A model generated the notes under the pieces. The model worked only from the letters and a program-made list of their open reading frames with translations, was not told the origin of the DNA and did no database searches. DNA of 64,000 bases from Sergeia podlipaevii (lineage: Eukaryota > Euglenozoa > Kinetoplastea > Trypanosomatida > Trypanosomatidae), in contig JASANZ010002190.1 in NCBI GenBank assembly GCA_030849805.1, positions 1 to 64,000 on the forward strand, in the 5' to 3' direction. A program made the position numbers and the translations under genes. Of this stretch, positions 1 through 10,717 are shown one piece after another. Every line of letters begins with the position of its first letter. Within the stretch, counting starts at the first letter, position 1.

Positions 1-953
1 AAAAAAAAATAAAGAGACGCACATGGGTGGGTGTGTAACTGAAAGTGAGTGGGCTACATCAAGCGTTTTGGTCGCATGAGGAGCGCCAGTTTTGATCTTT
101 TTTGTGAAGCAAAAAATATGCTTCAGTGCTGGGCTGTGCTGAAAGTAAGACTCTCAAAAGTGAAGTGACCGGCACTCATACTAAGCTCATAAACACATCA
201 AGTGGGCTCAAAAGGAAAAAATAATCACTATTTTTTTCTACTGAATAATTTTACTGTTTTACGGACAATGCTGAGATACACTCATTATTTTCGGCTTATT
301 TTTCGGCTTTGGAAAAATGATAAACTTCTCTACGTTCATTTTTTTTTTCCTGAATCTTTAAAAATGAAAAATTCTCCCTTTTGGTATTATTGATTCATTT
401 TTCTTTCTTTCTTCTCATCGTACGAAGTTTTTTTTATTATTTATTGCTTTATTACTATTATAAGGAAGCCATTCACGCAGGGTGTTGGATAGTCACTTTA
501 GGCGTGCGCATTTCTTTCTTTCACTCTGCTAAAGATACGTTCTCAAGCAACCAGAGGGGGGATACACTCCGCATATATATATATATATCCTTTCTGTCCA
601 TACACAATTTTTTTTTTTTAAGATCATCTGGTTGTTGTTTTTTTGACTGGTAGATTGATAGATAAAGAGGCCTCGCTTTTCAAAGTAAGGAAAGTAAGGA
701 ACAGAAAGAAAGAGAGAGAGACATAAAGAGAACGTGACGCAAGCAAAGGATTTTTTTTTTTTTTGGAGTCTAGATTGCACTTTTTGGTGGTTGCTCAAAT
801 CACTTCCCTTTCTTAAGTCTTTTTTTTTTTAACTACTAGATACAAACATATATATATATATTATTTATAGATAGATAGATAGATACATATACACACATAT
901 ATATATATATTTATATTTACATACAGGTTACACTGAGGAATTAAAAAAAAAAA
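1..953. other. Intergenic spacer / UTRs at the left edge
   Basis: AT-rich DNA with many T runs and no credible coding sequence; short open frames here are Phe/Lys-rich translations of homopolymers. The left part may be the 3' UTR of a gene outside the window. T-rich stretches at about 807-831 are followed by AG at 838-839, and a second AG lies at 925-926. Either could be the spliced-leader acceptor for the gene starting at 954. Confidence 0.6.
848..912. repeat. Compound microsatellite (TA)n-(GATA)n-(TA)n
   Basis: Alternating TA units, then four to five GATA/TAGA units, then a second TA run. It lies in the probable 5' UTR just upstream of the gene starting at 954. It is likely to be length-polymorphic. 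Confidence 0.85.
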
Positions 954-3900
954 ATGGAGTCCAGTGTCGCTTCAGGTGCGGCGTACACTCCTGATACATC
1001 CCTCGCTAGCACACGACGCAACAGCGCTATACACTCTGAAACAGCACCGCAGCATTATTATGATCAACAGCAACAGCAGCAGCTCCAGGATGATCAAGTG
1101 TGCTATGATGCAGCTGTGAACACACCACAGGACATTACAAACGATTCCTTATCAAGCGCAATCGTAGACGCGAGCACAGATGCACTTCTGGAGAGCACCA
1201 CCACGCCGGTAAAGCGCGCTTCTACCGCTGCTGGCCACCATCAGGCTCATACACCCCTAGAAAGCAAATGTCAAACACGTCCTGAGGTATTGTGCGCACC
1301 CGGGCCAGCTGCCGCGACGACTGTGGCGCTGGGCTGTAGGTGGCCAGAAAAGAACGTGCCGCGTCCTCATCAAAATAACTCATCTCGATCTACATGCACT
1401 TCGACGCAGAGCCGTGTTCCTCTTGCGAATCAGCCGCCGGCACCACCACCGCTGCCCGAGGAACAACAAGCAATACTCTTTCAGCAACAGCAGCAGTGTA
1501 CAGATACGGTGGACGAGAAGGAGGGAGACGCAGGAAAGCCGAAGAGGCTTACGAGCACAGAGTGGATACCAGAGCGGACCCCACCTCGACCCACCTCAGC
1601 GAGGAATGTCGTTGCCCGTCCAAGTAGAAAGCGTCGGCCCCACAGCGAGGCGACTGCAGAGGAGAGAGAGACGAAGAAGGGCAAAGAAAGCAATCGTAAG
1701 GCGAATAAAAAGTTCAACTTCCTCAAATCTTTTCTGCCGCTACCAGTCACTCCTGAGAGACCAGGGGCCGCTCAAGCTCACTTCGCTCGCGGCGGAGTCG
1801 TGGAGGCTGCCAGCACCTTGTCCAGCGCTCCTGCCATCATAGAGACTTCTTTGCCAGTTCCCACCGAGTATAACATGGCCCCACTCCCTCCATCCCCCGC
1901 TCATGCTGATCGACTTGCAAGTACACTTCAGCATCGCCGCAGCGCACTTCCAGATGAGCTGGCGGGAACATACCCACGTCCTCGCACCACGTCTCTGGAA
2001 AGCCGTCCCGCGTGTGTGCCCAGACCGGTGAGTGCCATTGGCAGTGCAAGTGTGGAAACGCCCTCCCCTATGCCGGACGTCCCTATTGCAGGCGCGATGC
2101 GGATGCCAGTACGTGTGACCCCGAGCTCTGGCAGCAGCACTCATGAAGTGGAAAGCAGAGCTGCCACGCCAGGAGCACCCCCTGTCGCACGTCAGCTGCT
2201 GAATGGTACCGTCTTTGACGATGAGGAAGAAAGTGAAGGCGGTCCTACCACGGGAAACGTTACGGCGGAAGCGATGCCGTCTTTCAAACGTGACTCCTCG
2301 CTGCTGAGCTGTGCAACCGTCATTGGGAGTGACGCATCAGCGGGGCCACGCGGAAAGCGTCAGGGACAGATGGAGCAGCAGCAACTGCACGAAGGAGAGA
2401 AGAGGGAGGGAGCTGTGATGACGGATGATGAAAAGGTCACGGGCATAGTACCTAGCCGGTTTCATCGTACTAGTATCAGTCGTGGAGCCTACGACGAAAG
2501 CGGTCATGCGGGCGAAGAGGAAAAGCAAGAGGGATTTACGTCAGCCACGAGCGAGGTGCGTGGCGCGAGCAGCAGCAGCAACGGGTGCACTGAGCGTGGC
2601 TGCCGCCCTTCTATATCACAAGGAGGCCTTATGACTCCCACTTGTGGCCCTAGCTCGTCATCCTGTGCCGGGTACCACTCCGCCTCCTCGCCTGCAGCGA
2701 TGCAGGAGTGGAATGATGGCGCGGTAGATCTGAGCCACATCAGCTTCACTTCCTCCACGGCATCTCAGACCGGAGAAGCACCGAATGCGCTGCTAGATGA
2801 AAGCGCGCTATGGGCGTTGCTGGCACCGTCATTGCGTGCAGAGCAACACGTCTTGGTAGGTGGCGCCGCCGCCGCGGAGACGCTCTTGGAGAACCTGCTG
2901 ACCTGCGCGGAGCTGACGCGGATGGAGATGCTGCAGGAGTACTGCGCCAATGCCGTGGCTGGGGCAATAGATCTGCATCAGAGAATGGAGATGGAGCAGA
3001 GTCGTAAGGCAAGCGCACTTCCACTCCCTCCTAATGCATCCGCCGGACGTCGCGCACCCGCCCCACGCTCCCCGGAAGCCCTCAGCGGGGGTGCAGTACT
3101 TCTTGCCCCTTCGGCACCTGCGCACGTCTTCCCCTCCACCGTTGTGGCAGTTGATGACGATAGCAACGAATGCGAGGGCACCGAGCGTCAGCTTTCATTC
3201 ACCATGAGGGGAGCTGCTAAAGGCATCACGCCACTTTCTGTGCTGTTTCGAGCCTTCTGTGAGCAAACAGAGCCACACCAGGCGGCAGAACTTGTGGAGA
3301 CTTACTTCTCCGCCTATATGCAGCACCACACCGCACGCATGCGCCACACCGCATTTGATGCCCTCTACGTGCACATGGTGGCCATACCCGCTCTGGTGGA
3401 GCTGGAGCGTCATGAACGTTACGTGGTGTGCATGTCACGTGACTTGTACATTCGCAAGAAGATTGAGGAGTTCATGTGGACATGGCCGAGTGCCCCACCA
3501 CACGCTGGAGTCTTTGGGCTGCTGCGGGGACCGTTTAGCGTTGCTCTTGGAAGACCCGCCTCCGGCCCATACATCGGCAGACGTGGCCCTCTGCAGAGCA
3601 TCTCCAACACTTCAATGAACTCACCTTCAAAGAAAGATAGGGGGCTATCGTATCAAAAGCAAAGGCCGTGCAAAGTTGGGCGTGTGCAGCGCTCTGGTGG
3701 CGTCAACGTCAGCCACAACAGCACTGGCAGTAACTCGTCCGGGCGGTGGCGCATAAATGCACATCCCAGGGCGGTGAGGGCGAACTATGGGGGTCTTAAG
3801 TCTGGTGCGGTGACGCGTGGCACGCCTCTCCATACTGGGACGCAGCAGACGCTGCCCAACATTCGCAAAGCAGTGACAGTGCTGAGAGCGAAGGAGCGGG

Positions 3901-3986
3901 TACGCTCAAAGCCACGACAGCGCACACCGCCGCCTACTCCTACAGAGGACGACTTCATGAACATTGCTAGCCTCAAGCCACGGTAG
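954..3986 (+). CDS. Large disordered protein of unknown function (1010 aa)
   Basis: I do not recognise this protein. The ATG follows a run of thirteen A's, giving A at -3. Most of the first 600 residues are low complexity: Gln runs near residues 40-45 and 175-180, Ser/Pro/Thr-rich stretches, and a basic Arg/Lys patch near residues 220-260 that could act as a nuclear localisation signal. Two stretches look folded and helical, about residues 620-690 (many Leu, Ala, Glu) and about 760-870 (His- and aromatic-containing helices). The tail from about 880 is Arg/Gly/Ser-rich and basic. There are no transmembrane segments or signal peptide. Codon usage and uninterrupted length support a real gene. 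A nuclear or cytoskeletal role is possible but not shown. Confidence 0.85.
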   Translation: MESSVASGAAYTPDTSLASTRRNSAIHSETAPQHYYDQQQQQQLQDDQVCYDAAVNTPQDITNDSLSSAIVDASTDALLESTTTPVKRASTAAGHHQAHTPLESKCQTRPEVLCAPGPAAATTVALGCRWPEKNVPRPHQNNSSRSTCTSTQSRVPLANQPPAPPPLPEEQQAILFQQQQQCTDTVDEKEGDAGKPKRLTSTEWIPERTPPRPTSARNVVARPSRKRRPHSEATAEERETKKGKESNRKANKKFNFLKSFLPLPVTPERPGAAQAHFARGGVVEAASTLSSAPAIIETSLPVPTEYNMAPLPPSPAHADRLASTLQHRRSALPDELAGTYPRPRTTSLESRPACVPRPVSAIGSASVETPSPMPDVPIAGAMRMPVRVTPSSGSSTHEVESRAATPGAPPVARQLLNGTVFDDEEESEGGPTTGNVTAEAMPSFKRDSSLLSCATVIGSDASAGPRGKRQGQMEQQQLHEGEKREGAVMTDDEKVTGIVPSRFHRTSISRGAYDESGHAGEEEKQEGFTSATSEVRGASSSSNGCTERGCRPSISQGGLMTPTCGPSSSSCAGYHSASSPAAMQEWNDGAVDLSHISFTSSTASQTGEAPNALLDESALWALLAPSLRAEQHVLVGGAAAAETLLENLLTCAELTRMEMLQEYCANAVAGAIDLHQRMEMEQSRKASALPLPPNASAGRRAPAPRSPEALSGGAVLLAPSAPAHVFPSTVVAVDDDSNECEGTERQLSFTMRGAAKGITPLSVLFRAFCEQTEPHQAAELVETYFSAYMQHHTARMRHTAFDALYVHMVAIPALVELERHERYVVCMSRDLYIRKKIEEFMWTWPSAPPHAGVFGLLRGPFSVALGRPASGPYIGRRGPLQSISNTSMNSPSKKDRGLSYQKQRPCKVGRVQRSGGVNVSHNSTGSNSSGRWRINAHPRAVRANYGGLKSGAVTRGTPLHTGTQQTLPNIRKAVTVLRAKERVRSKPRQRTPPPTPTEDDFMNIASLKPR

Positions 3987-5509
3987 CCGAACCAGAAAAC
4001 CAAAAACAAAATCAAAAGAGAGAGAGAGAGAGAGAGTGCGCGTGTGTGTGTGCGTGTGTGCACGTCAAAGCACAAAAAAAAGGCTAATGAAGAGAATAAA
4101 GGAAAAACAACTAGCATCAGCAATAGAAATATACGCTGCAAGGAAGGGAGAGTCGTTACTTTGGGATGGGGGCACAGGCGAAGGATCGCGTAACGGGCAT
4201 ATTAATATACGCATATAGATTCTTATTTTTTTAAAAAAAAATTGCGTGTATATGTTTTTTTTAACTATTGTTTTCGAGATAGACGTTTTATATTTATGTA
4301 TGAGTGTGCATGGCCATTGATTTTATCAAAATAGAGAAACTTCGCTGTGCCTTTTTTTTTCGCGGCTGTTTTGGGTAGCACACGTACACATGGGCTAGAG
4401 AGCAGTATCAAAATGACAAAGTCACGCTTTTTATCAGGAAATGTTGGGCACGTCCCCATATACATTGCTATATATAGATTGCTTTACTTCAGTGTATATA
4501 TGTTGTTGTTTCTCATGCCTATATAGAAGAAAAGAGATAAAAGAGATGAAAGGATTGCTTTGAGTGTGTGTATGCGTGTTTCTTATGCACTTTCGTTAAG
4601 TTCCCTCTCCCTCCTTTCTATGATACAGATCAACAACAATGTGTGTCTCTTCGTTGCTAAAACGGAATGTCACTCAAATTTGTACGTGATTCGCTAGATC
4701 GACGTATTTGCGTGCTTATAGAGCGCTCGTCGCTGCTGTGTGAGCGAATATATATCATCTTCATCGTCAATAGTGCTTTTTTTTTTTTGAGGCTTAGAAG
4801 AAATGCTCTTCAGGCAAACATTTCAGAATCTTTTTTGTTTTCTTTTTTTCCTTACATACATCATTTTCCTCATTATGATGGTGGCATGTGTGATTGTGCA
4901 TCGCAAGCACTTTTGATTTTTGCCACATGGCTGAAAGCAAAGAAAGAGAATGAAATACCAGTTGGGGAATGTCACAAACGCCACTGCTGCAGCCTATACC
5001 TCACGATGTTTTTATGCCTCCTATCTGATCGTACTGAAACACATGTAATATCATCTTTTTTATATTATTTTTTATCGGTGGCATGTTTGGCGCCACGTTC
5101 AAGTGGTATACACACCTCGTTTATTTATGGTACATTATAAAGCATTATTTTTCCATACGAACCATTATTATTTTTATTATTTTGAGAAAAATCGCTTTTT
5201 TTTTTTGAAAATTTCTTGGCTGTGCTCATTTTTCTTACTTTTTAACTATTATACAATATATATTCATAGACAACAGAAATTGTTTAATCCGACGTGCAAT
5301 CTCAGTTATTCACATGTACAAAGTGCTATTCATGTTACTCATAGAAGGTAGCATGCCCATGTTTTAAAATATATATTTTCTGGTAATCATGTTTGATTCT
5401 CTTTAGTACTATTGTTTCTCCATCTTTTTCTTTACTGTGATCACCGCAAGCTTTCTTATTATCAGGTATCATTTCAATATCATTGCTCTACTTGCCATTA
5501 CCTATCGCC
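3987..5509. other. Intergenic spacer, 1.5 kb
   Basis: AT-rich, with T runs throughout. A (GA)n-(GT)n tract lies directly after the upstream stop. T/C-rich sequence at about 5413-5433 is followed by AG at 5449-5450 and 5464-5465, which are candidate spliced-leader acceptors for the malic enzyme gene. A 157-codon open frame at 4667-5140 has homopolymer-derived composition and no recognisable domain, so I do not call it a gene. Confidence 0.6.
4017..4060. repeat. (GA)n followed by (GT)n microsatellite
   Basis: About ten GA units run directly into interrupted GT/GC units, 30 bases after the stop codon at 3986. This would be 3' UTR sequence. Confidence 0.85.
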
Positions 5510-7231
5510 ATGTCTCTCCCTGAGAATCACGGTCGCGTCCCTGAGGTGCTGAACAGCCGCGGTGCCAGCATCCTCACCAACCGCTACCTCAACCGCGGTA
5601 CCGCCTTCACCTTCGAAGAGCGCCAGCAGCTCGGTATTCTGGGCCGCCTCCCGCCTACCATCGAGACCCTTGAAGAACAGGTGGAGCGCGCCTGGACTCA
5701 ACTTCTGCGCTTTGAGAAGCCCATCAACCGCTACAATCATCTTGCCCAGATTCACAGCACTAACACGACCCTCTTCTACGCTATTGTGCTCGCCCACATC
5801 AAGGAGGTGCTGCCCGTCATCTATACCCCCACCGTTGGTGAGGCGTGCCAGAACTTCAGCAACTACTACATCCGCGAGCGTGGTGTCTATTTGCACAAGT
5901 ACCTCAAGGGCATGTTTGACCAGGTTCTCAAGCAGTCCATGTACACTGACGTGGAGGTGATCGTCATCACGGATGGTTCCCGCATTCTGGGACTCGGTGA
6001 CCTCGGCGCCAACGGTGTTGGTATCAGCCTCGGTAAATGCTCTTTGTACGTGGCAGGCGCAGGTCTTCACCCGATGCGCGTCCTTCCTGTTGTTCTCGAC
6101 GTCGGCACCAACACTGAACGCTACCTTAAGGACTGCGAGTACCTTGGCACCCGCGAGCCCCGCCTGGACGATGATCAGTTCTACGCTCTTCTCGATGAGT
6201 TCATGGAGTCTGTCAAGCAAATGTGGCCTGGCGCTGTGATCCAGTTTGAGGACTTCAGCAACAATCACTGCTTCGACATGCTGGAGCGCTACCAGAACAA
6301 GTACCGCTGTTTCAACGATGACATTCAGGGCACTGGCGCCGTCATTGCGGCTGGTTTCCTTAACGCCATGAAGCTCTCCGGCAAGGCTCCTCTTGACCAC
6401 CGCATCGTCGTCTTTGGCGCCGGTTCCGCTGCCGTTGGTGTGGCCAAGAACATCGCTCAGCTCACCTCCCGCCTCCACAATGTCAACGTGGATGACGTGC
6501 TCGCCTGCTTCTACCTGGTTGACACCAAGGGCCTCGTAACCACCACCCGTGGCGACAAGCTGGCTCCCCACAAGGTGCTCTTTGCTCGCACGGATGTTTC
6601 CGCTGAGGACAGCCAGATGATCAAGACCCTCGAGGATGTCGTCAAGTTTGTGAAGCCCACCGCTCTGCTTGGTCTCGGCGGTGTCGGCCCCGTCTTCACC
6701 GAAGAAATTGTCAAGGAGACGCTTGCCAACAACCCCCGCCCCATCATCTTTCCTCTGTCGAACCCCACCAGTAAGTCGGAGTGCAACCCGGGGGACGCTT
6801 ACAAGTGGACTAACGGTACGGCCATTATTGCCTCTGGCAGCCCTTTCCCCGCTAGCGTCATCAACGGCACAACGATCTGCCCCTCCCAAGGCAACAACCT
6901 CTACGTTTTCCCTGGCATTGGCCTGGGCTGCGCTCTGTGCCGCCCCACATACATTCCCGATGAGATTCTGCTCGCCGCCTCAGCCTGCCTCAACGCACTC
7001 ACGACTGAGGAGCAGCTCGGTCGCGGTGAGTTATACCCCCCGCTGGATGACATCCACGACATCTCCGCGCAAATCGCTGCTGATGTCATCCTGGAGGCCC
7101 AGCGCCTTGGCATCGACACAGTCAAGACCTTCCCCCGCGAACGCGACGCTCTCGTGGCTGAGGTCAAGAAGCACCAGTGGGTCCCCAACTATCCCAAGGA
7201 CATGAGCATTAAGATTATGAACAAAATTTAG
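5510..7231 (+). CDS. ME: Malic enzyme, probably cytosolic, NADP-dependent type
   Basis: Oxidative decarboxylation of malate to pyruvate, giving NADPH in trypanosomatids. The protein has 573 residues from the ATG at 5510; an in-frame TTG at 5483 was not used as the start. Family landmarks are all visible: the YTPTVGEACQ segment with the catalytic Tyr, the DGSRILGLGDLGANGVGIS loop with a following Lys, the QFEDFSNNHCFDML and FNDDIQGTGAV metal-binding segments, the GAGSAAVGVA dinucleotide-binding loop, and a late NPTSKSE segment. The N-terminus (MSLPENHGRV) has no targeting signal and the C-terminus has no SKL-type peroxisomal signal, so cytosol is inferred. A second copy with a mitochondrial-type leader follows 1.8 kb downstream. 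Parts of the two genes are nearly identical at DNA level. Confidence 0.96.
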   Translation: MSLPENHGRVPEVLNSRGASILTNRYLNRGTAFTFEERQQLGILGRLPPTIETLEEQVERAWTQLLRFEKPINRYNHLAQIHSTNTTLFYAIVLAHIKEVLPVIYTPTVGEACQNFSNYYIRERGVYLHKYLKGMFDQVLKQSMYTDVEVIVITDGSRILGLGDLGANGVGISLGKCSLYVAGAGLHPMRVLPVVLDVGTNTERYLKDCEYLGTREPRLDDDQFYALLDEFMESVKQMWPGAVIQFEDFSNNHCFDMLERYQNKYRCFNDDIQGTGAVIAAGFLNAMKLSGKAPLDHRIVVFGAGSAAVGVAKNIAQLTSRLHNVNVDDVLACFYLVDTKGLVTTTRGDKLAPHKVLFARTDVSAEDSQMIKTLEDVVKFVKPTALLGLGGVGPVFTEEIVKETLANNPRPIIFPLSNPTSKSECNPGDAYKWTNGTAIIASGSPFPASVINGTTICPSQGNNLYVFPGIGLGCALCRPTYIPDEILLAASACLNALTTEEQLGRGELYPPLDDIHDISAQIAADVILEAQRLGIDTVKTFPRERDALVAEVKKHQWVPNYPKDMSIKIMNKI

Positions 7232-8995
7232 GTCTGAGCCGTAGCCTACCACGCAACAGGGATATATATATAAAAGTAATGATTGAGAATAAATTGGTGT
7301 ATACCTATACTCAGCTTAAATAACTCAAAAAGAACCCGGAATTTATTCGAGACATATCAGGTCAGATATTTTTATATGGTGACTATTTGATATCGTTACA
7401 CGTGCAAAAAAAAAAAAAAGAGTAAATAGCAAGAAGAAAAATAAAAAAAATAGGAAAACAAAGGGGAGAGAGGGAAGTAGACTGTCCTCCTTCTATTGAA
7501 TTATTTTTTTTTATAGCATTTTTGTTTGGCTTTATTATTATTATTAAAGATCACGTGGTTATTTCATGTTCTTCTTCTTTTTTTTTTACCCTCCTACTCA
7601 ATGCATAATTGCGTCACTGTAGTCCTTTTCACGAACAAGAGCTCTTATAGAGAGGGAGGGAGGGAGAGAGATAGAAGAAAGAAAGAAAGCACAGTATCAG
7701 AAGGTTACTTCTATCCTTCTGTGTCTTTGCTTGCTTAATCCAGTGACTTGTTGTTTCTTTTCTCTCGACTACCTCCCAGTCTTCCTTCTTGTTTTTTTAT
7801 TGTTTTTTATTTTGTTTTCGAACTGAAAAAAAACCCTCGAACAGTGATACTATCGTTGCCAGTTAGTTTTCAATTTTACTTCTACTCTTTCTAACAATGT
7901 AATATTTTTATTATTATTTTTTTATACCTTTTTTTTTTCTTTCAGAGAGAGCAAAAGAGCATGCAAGTTAAGGCGTCCGTGTGTGTGTGTGTGTGTGCGC
8001 TTTTTTTTTTTCAGTTTTGGATCCTCCAGTTGTATGGAGACGTATTGGAGGATACGATGCATTTTCAAAACGAAAAATTTTAGTGTTTGTTTTACGATTC
8101 CCGCTTATTAATTTCTGTTTTTTGCTTTTTTTTTTTTGAAATCTTTCATTTATTTTATGTGCTAGGTATGGCGTGAAATGTTACGAAAGTGAGAAACCAT
8201 TTTTTTATTCAATGAAAGCAGGGGAGAAAGATATGATAGTGTGTGGTTACCAGATACTCGCGTGGTCATCGGCACATATTTTTTTCAAAAAGAGAAATTG
8301 AAAGCAGGAGGAAAGAAAAAGACAAACATTCTATCTTTTTGCGGAAGAAAAAGTGTGGTTAGTTGCAGTGTTTAGGGTTATGCATTGTTCACAAATGTCA
8401 TACAGGAGGTGAGGGAGAAAGAGCTGCGGCATTGCTTTGACGTGAGAAGGAATAGAGAACACGATTCTATGTGCTGTCTTCTTTTTTTTTGTCTTTTAAA
8501 GCACATTTCCAAAAACCGTTGAACACATTGCTGTTTCTTTTTCCCTCCTTTCTTTCTATTTTCAGTACCACTGCTGCTTACTCTCCACATTAAAAAAAAA
8601 AATAATAATAATTACATTCAACTACAAGAAATGTGGTATTGTGGAAAAAATTTACATGTTCCTCTCTATTGCTCAATTATGTTACATTTTTTTTTTTTGT
8701 CTGTTACCTTTCTCTCTTACTGTATTATCGTTATTTTTTTTCTTCTTCTTCTTCTTTTCTTGTTGTGTGTGTGTTTATGTGGGTGTGCAATTTGCTTGCA
8801 TGAAAAGTCAAAAATATTTATCTCTGAAGTCCACAGTATATCACAGCTTTCTAAGTAGGTATCAAATTGAACCACACGCACACGGTGCTTCAAACCCAAA
8901 TACAAATAGCATCCAGTCAGTGCTGAAAACATCAATTTTCAAAGTAATAATAAAAAATAAAAAAGAAAGCACAAGCACGTACAAAAATATTTATC
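7232..8995. other. Intergenic spacer between the malic enzyme genes, 1.8 kb
   Basis: Nearly all A- or T-rich, with many homopolymer runs and no credible coding sequence. A T/C tract at about 8728-8759 (repeated TTC units) is followed at some distance by AG at 8806-8807, a possible trans-splice acceptor for the second malic enzyme. Open frames of 70-129 codons here consist largely of Phe, Leu and Lys and are rejected. Confidence 0.6.
7979..8011. repeat. (GT)n plus T run
   Basis: About nine GT units followed by GC and a T run, within the spacer between the malic enzyme genes. Confidence 0.85.
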
Positions 8996-10717
8996 ATGCT
9001 TTCTCGTTCACTGACTCGTCTTATCAGTAAACGTCCCGTGCGTGGCGTGGACTATGTCCGCAACCGCTTTACCAACAAGGGCACCGCCTTCACCGCCGCT
9101 GAGCGCAAGTACCTCAGCGTCGAGGGTATGCTGCCTCCGTCTATTGAAAACCTCGAGGACCAGGTGGATCGCCATTGGGAACAGCTCTCTCGTCTTCACG
9201 AGCCTATCAATCGATACCAGCTCCTGCGCAACCTGCTGGACTCCAATGTGACGCTTTACTATGCCATTATCACCCGCCACCTCCGCGAAACCCTCCCTAT
9301 TATCTACACCCCCACCGTCGGTGAGGCCTGCCAGCGCTATGGTGACCTTTACAATAAGGATCACGCTCTCTACCTCGCCGTCAAGGATACCGGCAACGTG
9401 CGCCAGCTGATCAAGAATCTGCGCAAGACAGATATTGACATTATCGTGCTCACGGATGGTTCCCGCATTCTGGGACTCGGTGACCTCGGCGCCAACGGTG
9501 TAGGTATCAGCATTGGTAAGTGCTCCTTGTACGTCGCGGCTGGTGGCGTGAAGCCTAGCCGCGTGCTGCCCGTCGTGCTTGATGTTGGCACTAACAACGG
9601 CGAACTTCGCAACAACCCGCTCTACCTCGGCATTCGCAAGCCTCGCTGCAACGACGATCAGTTCTACGCTCTTCTCGATGAGTTTATGGAGTGCGCCAAG
9701 CAGGAGTGGCCTTCTGCGGTGATCCAGTTTGAGGACTTCAGCAACAATCACTGCTTTGACATGCTGGAGCGCTACCAGAACAAGTATCGCTGCTTCAACG
9801 ATGACATCCAGGGCACTGGCGCCGTCATCTCGGCTGGCGTGCTCTCTGCAATGAGGATGACTGGCATCCCTCTCGATCAGAACCGAATTCTCTTCTTTGG
9901 CGCCGGCTCTGCCGCCACCGGTGTGGCTGATAGCATTGCCGCACTCAGCGCTCAGAAGTTCCATGCTACTGCTGAGGAAATGAAGAGGTACTTCTACTTT
10001 GTCGACTCTAAGGGCCTGGTGACTACCACCCGCGGCGACAAGCTGGCTCCCCACAAGGTGTCATGGGCTCGCACCGACGTCGCTGAGGAGGACAACAAAA
10101 GCCTCACCACTCTGGCTGATGCCGTCAAGTATGTGAAGCCGACTATCCTGATTGGTCTTGGAGCTACTGGCGGTGCCTTCACCCAGGAGATTGTCTCCTT
10201 TATGTCCTCCTACTGTGCTCATCCGGTCATCTTCCCTCTCTCCAACCCGTCTAGCAAGGCTGAGATTCTGCCCAGCAACGCCTACAAGTGGACTAACGGC
10301 ACCGCCATCATCGCTTCTGGCAGCCCCTTCCCGCCAAGCGTGGTTAATGGCAAGGCGCTCTCCCCCTCCCAAGGCAACAACCTGTATATCTTCCCTGGTG
10401 TTGGCCTCGGATGCAGCATTGCACAATGCCCTTACATTCCTCAGGAGGTTATGGTTGCGGCCGCCTCCTGCCTCAGCAGTCTCGCCACCAAGGATGACCG
10501 CGAGATGGGACAGCTTTACCCACCTATTGATCAGGTTCGCGCTGTATCGGCTGAGATTGCTATCGCTTGCATCTTGAAGCTCCAGGAGATGAAGCTGGCC
10601 AAGCCCGATCTCCCTGACAACATCCCTGACCTGCGCAAGCTTGTCAAGTCGCGTATGTGGGTGCCCGAGTACCAAGATGAGGACTACTATCTGAACCTTG
10701 AGCTCATGCCTCTCTAA
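8996..10717 (+). CDS. ME: Malic enzyme, probably mitochondrial
   Basis: Second malic enzyme, also 573 residues. It starts MLSRSLTRLISKRPVRG: rich in Arg, Ser and Leu with no acidic residue in the first 17 positions, the profile of a mitochondrial presequence, unlike the upstream copy. The same catalytic landmarks are present: YTPTVGEACQ, GLGDLGANGVGIS, QFEDFSNNHCFD, FNDDIQGTGAV, and GAGSAATGVA for dinucleotide binding. Trypanosomatids are known to carry a cytosolic and a mitochondrial malic enzyme, both making NADPH. The pair probably arose by tandem duplication, followed by gain or loss of the leader. Confidence 0.96.
   Translation: MLSRSLTRLISKRPVRGVDYVRNRFTNKGTAFTAAERKYLSVEGMLPPSIENLEDQVDRHWEQLSRLHEPINRYQLLRNLLDSNVTLYYAIITRHLRETLPIIYTPTVGEACQRYGDLYNKDHALYLAVKDTGNVRQLIKNLRKTDIDIIVLTDGSRILGLGDLGANGVGISIGKCSLYVAAGGVKPSRVLPVVLDVGTNNGELRNNPLYLGIRKPRCNDDQFYALLDEFMECAKQEWPSAVIQFEDFSNNHCFDMLERYQNKYRCFNDDIQGTGAVISAGVLSAMRMTGIPLDQNRILFFGAGSAATGVADSIAALSAQKFHATAEEMKRYFYFVDSKGLVTTTRGDKLAPHKVSWARTDVAEEDNKSLTTLADAVKYVKPTILIGLGATGGAFTQEIVSFMSSYCAHPVIFPLSNPSSKAEILPSNAYKWTNGTAIIASGSPFPPSVVNGKALSPSQGNNLYIFPGVGLGCSIAQCPYIPQEVMVAAASCLSSLATKDDREMGQLYPPIDQVRAVSAEIAIACILKLQEMKLAKPDLPDNIPDLRKLVKSRMWVPEYQDEDYYLNLELMPL

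Noticed and set aside
4667..5140. 157-codon plus-strand frame in the spacer before the malic enzyme
   Set aside because: Has an ATG but the translation is dominated by Phe/Leu/Cys from T-rich DNA, has no domain, and its codon use is unlike neighbouring genes. A lineage-specific small protein is not fully excluded.
5498..6889. 463-codon minus-strand open frame opposite the first malic enzyme
   Set aside because: Antisense shadow of a strongly codon-biased gene; its translation is Val/Leu/Asp/His-rich with no domain, and the plus strand is clearly the enzyme.
8641..9030. 129-codon frame overlapping the start of the mitochondrial malic enzyme
   Set aside because: Mostly spacer translation with Phe and Cys runs from T and GT repeats.
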